A stretch of 64,000 nucleotides of DNA, taken from Aquimarina macrocephali JAMB N27. GTDB lineage: Bacteria > Bacteroidota > Bacteroidia > Flavobacteriales > Flavobacteriaceae. Position numbers and translations under genes: made by a program. Shown in pieces: positions 59,519 to 64,000 of the stretch; position 1 is the first letter of the stretch, and every line of letters starts with the position of its first letter. Under the pieces are notes generated by a model. That model was not told the DNA's origin. It saw nothing but the letters and a program-made list of their open reading frames with translations, and did no database searches. Location: positions 35,839 through 99,838 of the forward strand of contig NZ_JACA01000045.1 of NCBI RefSeq assembly GCF_000520995.1, written 5' to 3'.

Positions 59519-60854
59519 TGTAGCGACTCTTGGTTTATTGTGCTGTGCAGGCTTATTTGCACAAGATAGACAAGATAAATTAAATGAAAAGCTCGCAGTA
59601 AATAAAGATGTTACTGTCGTTCTTAATACGAGTCATACTAATATTGTTTTTGAAACCTGGAATAAAAACACAATCGAGGTAGAAGCTTACTTAGAGGGTA
59701 ATCTTTCTGATGAAAACAGTAAGCACATCCTTGATAGTTGGCAGGTGGATGTATTAGGAGATAGCCAGAAAGTAACTATTAATTCTACTGCTGGAAATTT
59801 ATGGAGTAGAAAGGTCACTGCTTCCAGTATTACAATGGATAGAAAGAACTTACAGGAATTAAGGATGTTAAGCCCTATGATTACTGATATGTTAGGGCCT
59901 CTTATGGAAAACATAGCTAAAAACCCTATGCCAAGTACTCTTTCTCAAAATCAAGCTAACGTTAATTTTAAGAACGGAACAGCCAATAAAGAAAATGATG
60001 AAAAATATATTAAGCAATGGGAGAGCCAAATACGTGAAAAATTTATTGATGAACAAAAACAAAAATGGGCTAAACAATTTGAAGCTGACCCTAAAAACAA
60101 GATAAAATTAGAAACCTGGGGAGCACAATATGAAAAACAAATGGATGCATGGGCATCTCAATTAATACAAGATATTGGTAAACAGCAAACCGGAACGGCT
60201 AATGTTACAGTCTACAGGTATAGCACTAGTAGAATTAATACTAATAGCACAAGTAAAATTATTAAGGTACGTATTCCTAAAGATGCCAAATTAAGACTTA
60301 ATATTCGTCATGGAGATGTGCAATTAGCAGAAAAAGCTAATAATATTAAAGCTTCTCTATCTCATACTAAGCTCTCTGCTAATGTTATAGATGGTAAACA
60401 AACGTTTATTAAAGCTTCTTATTCTCCTGTTTTTGTTCGACAATGGAACGATGGTAGATTAATGATTAATTATGTAAAGAATTGTAGAATACAAAATGCT
60501 AAAAACCTTCTTGTTAATGCTGATTCTAGTAATGTTTTTATTCAACAGCTTGACGAAAATGGAGCAATCTCAGGAAGTTTTGGAGTAATTACTATAGCTA
60601 ATCTCGGAGAATCTTTTTCTACTCTGGATCTGGCAGTTCAAAACAGTGATTTTAAATTAAATTTACCCGAAACAGCATTTAACTTATCGTACAGTGGAGC
60701 TCAAAGTATAATTTCTTTGCCTAAAACTTTGGAAATAAATACAAGAAAGAATTTTGGTAATGTGTTTGTTAATGGATTCCAAAATACACGTAGTACAGAC
60801 AAAATGATTACAATTAATGCTAAGTATAGCAAAGTTGTATTAAATAATAAATAA
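59502..60854 (+). CDS. Secreted DUF4097-like beta-helix/adhesin-type protein
   Basis: 450 residues from ATG 59502 with a signal peptide (MKYRLNVATLGLLCCAGLFA); a start six codons earlier is less likely. After about residue 30 comes VVLNTSHTNIVFETWNKNTI, the DUF4097/head-GIN-like pattern. A Gln/Lys-rich helical insert spans about 145-235, then beta-repeat segments follow (KLRLNIRHGDVQLAEKANN ... FGNVFVNGF). It is the last gene of the ECF operon and its likely target output. Confidence 0.78.
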   Translation: MKYRLNVATLGLLCCAGLFAQDRQDKLNEKLAVNKDVTVVLNTSHTNIVFETWNKNTIEVEAYLEGNLSDENSKHILDSWQVDVLGDSQKVTINSTAGNLWSRKVTASSITMDRKNLQELRMLSPMITDMLGPLMENIAKNPMPSTLSQNQANVNFKNGTANKENDEKYIKQWESQIREKFIDEQKQKWAKQFEADPKNKIKLETWGAQYEKQMDAWASQLIQDIGKQQTGTANVTVYRYSTSRINTNSTSKIIKVRIPKDAKLRLNIRHGDVQLAEKANNIKASLSHTKLSANVIDGKQTFIKASYSPVFVRQWNDGRLMINYVKNCRIQNAKNLLVNADSSNVFIQQLDENGAISGSFGVITIANLGESFSTLDLAVQNSDFKLNLPETAFNLSYSGAQSIISLPKTLEINTRKNFGNVFVNGFQNTRSTDKMITINAKYSKVVLNNK

Positions 60855-60887
60855 AGTTTTTTCATAGTAATGTAGTGTTAATTATAG

Positions 60888-60923
60888 AAAAGCTCTATCG
60901 GTTTAGACTGGTAGGGCTTTTTT
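60888..60923 (+). terminator. Terminator of the ECF operon
   Basis: AAAAGCTCTATC and GGTAGGGCTTTT pair (with G-U pairs) around a 10-base loop, followed by T's. Confidence 0.75.
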
Positions 60924-61359
60924 AGTTGTATAACCCTAGATTTTAATTCAAACACATTCAGGTCTTTGCTCTAAAATAGAAATGAATTTTAAAATAGTAC
61001 TACTAAGTAATTGGTTAGATTTTTAAGTTCATATTAGATCAACTTTAACTTAACATACCATATTTTCTTTCTATTTGATTAGGGGAAAAGCGTAAGTATA
61101 TTACAGAATAAGTCTTTTAATCTGTTGATTTTTGCTCTTTATCTGATTTTTTAACAATACTCGAAAAATAAAATATTGATAATCAATTAGTTAACGTTAA
61201 TTAAAGCTTAATTTAACATTTTTTGTGTCATTTATCGAATATCGAAAACATTTGATCTAAAAGTCTGGTTTTTAATTTGTTTAACTATAATTAAGTAATA
61301 TCATTGTATGGTAAAACCGTAATAAAATAATAACAACCCCCACTGTAAAGTTTATAAAG
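60924..61359. other. Gene-free region before the two-repeat secreted protein
   Basis: About 440 A/T-rich bases. I see no frame, no perfect -7 box and no strong hairpin, only scattered TTAAC/GTTAA repeats near 61190-61220. A leader with an unseen control element is possible. Confidence 0.4.
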
Positions 61360-62001
61360 ATGAAATCAATAGCGTGTTTTTTTAGCTTATTTTTATTCTT
61401 GAGTAGTTATGCAAATGACTTGGACCAAATTCTAGAAGTAGAAATGGAAGGCCTTGTTGTGGTAGTTGTAGATTTTCAGGAAGGGGATAAGATTAAATTA
61501 TTCGAAGTAGAAAGTGGAGATCATGTTTTATCAAAAACTCATGGAGAGATTGACCTTAGTCAATTACCTATGGGGGCTTACCTATTAGAAAATAGTGAAG
61601 GAGAGTCTGTTGTTATAGAACGTTTAGAAGAAGCTATTAATATTACAGGAGCAATAGAGAATGTAGAGACAGATTTTGTTTTAGAAAATGATAGCAAAAG
61701 AGCATATGTACCTGCAGAGATTGATGTAGAGCAAGAATTTATTCACTACTATGAAAATGCAGAGACAAATCTTTTAGAAATAACTAGAGATGGAGATTTT
61801 GTAACTGTGGTTGGTTTTGAAGAAGGAGATAAAATCAAATTATTTGAAGTAAAAAATACAGTACATATTTTATCAAAAACAACAAATTTTGTAGACCTTA
61901 GTCAATTACCAGTTGGGGTTTATGTTTTGGAGAACAACAAAGGAGAATCTGTTGTTGTTGAAAAATTTATAGATAATGACGATCTTGTAGCAGATATGTA
62001 A
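61360..62001 (+). CDS. Secreted protein of two T9SS-tail-like repeats
   Basis: 213 residues with a signal peptide (to SSYAND). Two homologous units, about 33-90 and 147-205, share EGDKIKLFEV, HxLSKT and DLSQLPxGxYxLEN followed by GESVVxEx. Each looks like the beta-sandwich sorting domain (type A CTD) of T9SS cargo. There is no other cargo domain. It could be an unusual secreted or surface protein or a decoy of the sorting machinery. Single gene with its own terminator. Confidence 0.75.
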   Translation: MKSIACFFSLFLFLSSYANDLDQILEVEMEGLVVVVVDFQEGDKIKLFEVESGDHVLSKTHGEIDLSQLPMGAYLLENSEGESVVIERLEEAINITGAIENVETDFVLENDSKRAYVPAEIDVEQEFIHYYENAETNLLEITRDGDFVTVVGFEEGDKIKLFEVKNTVHILSKTTNFVDLSQLPVGVYVLENNKGESVVVEKFIDNDDLVADM

Positions 62002-62022
62002 TAAAATTTTTTAATATTATAT

Positions 62023-62052
62023 AAAAGCCTTCCAAACTTGGAAGGCTTTTTT
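62023..62052 (+). terminator. Terminator after the two-repeat protein
   Basis: AAAAGCCTTCCAA and TTGGAAGGCTTTT form a near-perfect long stem with a very short loop, then T's. Confidence 0.88.
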
Positions 62053-62258
62053 TATGCAGTTTATTTAATGGATGTAAAATTTTGGAATTGCTATGGAGAG
62101 ATTTAAGAAGTTCTTATAGTGTTTTGTTAAATTGATGATCATATACCTTTGATGTCAATAGATAACGTACTTAAATTTGATTATAGCCTCTTTGAATTAT
62201 GAATAAGATTCTTTTATCAAACCTTTTATTATCTATAGAGTGAATAAAAACAGTACAA

Positions 62259-62297
62259 AAAAATATCCTGATGGATCAACATCAGGATATTTTTTTG
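62259..62297. terminator. Terminator of the DUF6249 gene (bidirectional form)
   Basis: AAAATATCCTGAT and ATCAGGATATTTT pair perfectly over 13 bp with an 8-base loop, and A and T runs flank it. It lies 18 bases past the stop of the minus-strand gene. The gap 62053-62258 has nothing else I can support. Confidence 0.85.
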
Positions 62298-62314
62298 TTA
62301 AGTAATGCTTTTGT

Positions 62315-62665
62315 TTATTTGTCCAGATTCTTCGTCATAGTAAAGCCAGTAAATAAACCAACTCCGGCCATTAAGAAGATTGTACCTGGATACGCAATAT
62401 CTTCATCTACACCTATAGATAAATGTAGGATACCAGCTATGAAAATTCCGATTCCAATACCCATTAGTAATAAAGATAAATTTAGAATAAGTACTTTCCA
62501 TACAGGAGTGACTCTTTTTTCTTTACTGCTATAAAATATAGAAGCATCTGCTCCTTTTTCTATAAGGGCCATACGTTCTTTGTTTCTAGCCGAAATAAAT
62601 AAATAAATAATTCCAAAAAATACTCCTAAGATTGCGGGCATTATAATTACTTCTGATCCCATCAT
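62315..62665 (-). CDS. DUF6249 domain membrane protein
   Basis: 116 residues with three hydrophobic helices (IMPAILGVFFGIIYLFISA, LILNLSLLLMGIGIGIFIAG, AYPGTIFLMAGVGLFTGF). The cytoplasmic loop RNKERMALIEKGADASIF is the hallmark of this Bacteroidetes family, whose role is unknown. It diverges from the second ECF sigma gene, as such genes often do. Confidence 0.88.
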   Translation of the reverse strand: MMGSEVIIMPAILGVFFGIIYLFISARNKERMALIEKGADASIFYSSKEKRVTPVWKVLILNLSLLLMGIGIGIFIAGILHLSIGVDEDIAYPGTIFLMAGVGLFTGFTMTKNLDK

Positions 62666-62795
62666 GTTTTTAGTTTAAAAGATTAATACTGTTCGTTTTC
62701 TAATTAAGACGAAGAGTAATTCGAAGTGGTTACAAAAAAGGTAAAAAAAATATTTTGTACTTTTTAATAGAAATTATGTAACCGATGATTATGAA

Positions 62796-63401
62796 GTGTC
62801 GTCCTATGAGAAAATGAACCATCAATCAGATCAATATTATATTAATCAAGTGCTAGAAGGGCAGGTAAATGCTTTTTCGGTTCTGGTAGCGCGTTACCAG
62901 GGTTTAGTGTATACAGTAGTGTATCGTATGATTAAGAATAAGGAACAGGCAGAAGAAGTTGCTCAGGATTCTTTTATAAAAGCATATAAATCCTTAAGTA
63001 ACTATAGGGGTGATGCTAAGTTTTCTACCTGGTTATACACTATTGCGTATAGAAAAAGTTTAGATGCAATAAAAGCAAGTAAAAGAATGATAACTTCTGA
63101 GCTTATAGAAGAGATAAGCGAAGGAGAAATGGAGCTGGTTGGCGATGCATTGAACTATTTGCAGGTAAAAGAAAGAAAAAAAATTATATCAGATAGTATA
63201 ATGAGACTTCCTGAAGACGAAGCCGCGATTATTACACTATACTATTTTGAGGAAAAAAGTGTAAAAGAAATTGTAGAAATTGTAAATTTAACAGCAGATA
63301 ATGTGAAAATAAAATTATATCGTAGTAGAAAAAAACTATATTCGATATTAAAGCATCACATTTCTCCAGAAATTAGTAGTAAAAATGGAAGAGCAATATA
63401 A
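62796..63401 (+). CDS. ECF RNA polymerase sigma factor (RpoE-like)
   Basis: 201 residues from GTG, or 195 from the in-frame ATG at 62814. Region 2 is about 25-95 (NAFSVLVARYQGLVYTVVYR, QAEEVAQDSFIKAYKSLSNY) and region 4 about 130-190 (LPEDEAAIITLYYFEEKSVK, then the HTH). Overlaps by 17 bases the next gene, a membrane protein that is likely its anti-sigma. Confidence 0.92.
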   Translation: MSSYEKMNHQSDQYYINQVLEGQVNAFSVLVARYQGLVYTVVYRMIKNKEQAEEVAQDSFIKAYKSLSNYRGDAKFSTWLYTIAYRKSLDAIKASKRMITSELIEEISEGEMELVGDALNYLQVKERKKIISDSIMRLPEDEAAIITLYYFEEKSVKEIVEIVNLTADNVKIKLYRSRKKLYSILKHHISPEISSKNGRAI

Positions 63402-63780
63402 AGACATTAAACATTTAGTCAAAGAAGCTGGATTAGAGACTCCTTCAGTAGATTTTTTAAAGAATGTTATGGAGCAGGTTGAGCTTTCAACTGTTGAGAT
63501 GTCGTCGGCATACAAACCTTTAATTTCTAAGAAAGTTTGGTTTGTTATTGCAGTAGTTACTGCTGTATTGCTATGTGCCACACCGTTTTTATCAGATAGT
63601 AAAGAATCGATTTTAAGTTCTATTGATTTTTCTTTTTTTAATAAGATAAGTATCAAAAATCCATTTTCCGACTTTACATTTCATAAAACTACGATATACG
63701 GTATTTTATTTCTTGCCCTTCTGTTTCTTATACAAATAACTATTTTAAAACGAAGGATTGATAGACGATTTTCTTTATAA
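63385..63780 (+). CDS. Putative anti-sigma-like membrane protein (131 aa)
   Basis: 131 residues: a cytoplasmic N-terminal part (about 1-48), one membrane helix (about 49-67, VWFVIAVVTAVLLCATPFL), a short loop, and a second helix (about 104-122, IYGILFLALLFLIQITIL) with a basic end. It overlaps the ECF gene, the position of anti-sigma factors. No known domain is recognised. Confidence 0.75.
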   Translation: MEEQYKDIKHLVKEAGLETPSVDFLKNVMEQVELSTVEMSSAYKPLISKKVWFVIAVVTAVLLCATPFLSDSKESILSSIDFSFFNKISIKNPFSDFTFHKTTIYGILFLALLFLIQITILKRRIDRRFSL

Positions 63781-63825
63781 TTGTTTAGTAAGTTTTGACT
63801 CTCGAAAAATAAAATTTAAAAGACA

Positions 63826-63888
63826 CAAAAAAACTACCTAAACAATGAATTAAAGTAGGGGATACTCTATATACATTTTTTAGGTAGT
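63826..63888 (-). terminator. Terminator of the T9SS cargo gene (minus strand)
   Basis: ACTACCTAAA (63833-63842) and TTTAGGTAGT (63879-63888) pair perfectly; on the minus strand a run of T follows. The loop is 36 bases, which is long, but the T run and position after the minus-strand gene support it. Confidence 0.6.
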
Positions 63889-63914
63889 CTATAAAACCAA
63901 CTAAGTTTATTGGG

Positions 63915-64000
63915 TTATTTTTTTACAATTGTGTGTATCTCTGAAATTCCTTTTGATGTTATTTTTACAAAATAATTTCCTTTTTCGGTTATTGCTCCTC
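63915..64000 (-). CDS. T9SS type A sorting-domain protein, C-terminal end
   Basis: The window ends inside this minus-strand gene; only the last 28 codons are visible. They read GAITEKGNYFVKITSKGI then SEIHTIVKK and stop. GNYFVKI...HTIVKK is the last strand pair of the type A C-terminal sorting domain that directs proteins through the type IX secretion system. The body of the protein lies right of the window. Confidence 0.75.
   Translation of the reverse strand, partial: GAITEKGNYFVKITSKGISEIHTIVKK

Noticed and set aside
1..64000. CRISPR arrays, insertion sequences, prophage or RNA operons
   Set aside because: No regularly spaced repeats, transposase or phage proteins, rRNA or tRNA-like cloverleaf sequences were seen on reading both strands.

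Overview
The window is chromosomal DNA of a marine-type member of the Flavobacteriaceae (Bacteroidetes). This is inferred from low G+C content, many perfect TAnnTTTG -7 promoter boxes, a type IX secretion (T9SS) sorting signal on the gene entering from the right edge, SigZ, DUF4920, DUF1684, DUF2911, DUF6268 and DUF6249 proteins, MnmD, and many small outer-membrane barrels. An Aquimarina-like genus would fit, but no rRNA gene is present to prove it. I saw no tRNA, rRNA, CRISPR array, transposase or phage gene.

Layout. 1-7 kb: end of an alanine:cation symporter, an Lrp regulator, a 33-residue cysteine-rich peptide in front of sigZ, an alpha/beta-hydrolase-like protein without a nucleophile, an MFS exporter with a DJ-1/PfpI lipoprotein, and a DUF1684 protein. 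Two copies of one unexplained structured RNA motif, each ending in its own terminator, lie at about 1.7 and 4.3 kb. 7-11 kb: a porin gene duplicated in tandem, one copy intact and one broken by a single-base deletion, next to P-II and crcB. 11-24 kb: a START/GyrI fusion, an M49 peptidase, a two-component system divergent from a stand-alone caspase-like protease across a perfect 9-bp dyad, ilvE, mnmD, a TIGR01777 epimerase and YceI. 24-42 kb: grpE-dnaJ, an ABC exporter, MscS, an NtrC-like regulator without a DNA-binding domain, PPK2, an M28 peptidase, MATE, an OmpA-like protein, PAP2 and PBP1A.

42.7-54.8 kb is the main metabolic island. An AraC-type regulator diverges from hpaH-hpaI-hpaG-hpaE-hpaD-hpaF, a complete homoprotocatechuate meta-cleavage pathway to pyruvate and succinate semialdehyde. 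The run continues with a second aldehyde dehydrogenase, a thiamine-diphosphate enzyme, a metallophosphoesterase, a HisC-like aminotransferase and an unrecognised P-loop protein. The first two of these plus the aminotransferase could feed the ring pathway from tyrosine or DOPA by transamination, decarboxylation and oxidation; this is inference. No HpaBC hydroxylase is present.

55-64 kb: a PagL-like lipid A deacylase candidate, MeaB, DUF2911, an ECF sigma / anti-sigma-like / DUF4097-like operon, a secreted protein made of two T9SS-tail-like repeats, DUF6249, a second ECF sigma/anti-sigma pair, and the C-terminal end of a T9SS cargo protein.

Most interesting for follow-up: the duplicated RNA motif, the caspase/two-component locus with its shared dyad, the extended hpa cluster with its unknown P-loop protein, and the cysteine-rich peptide paired with SigZ.
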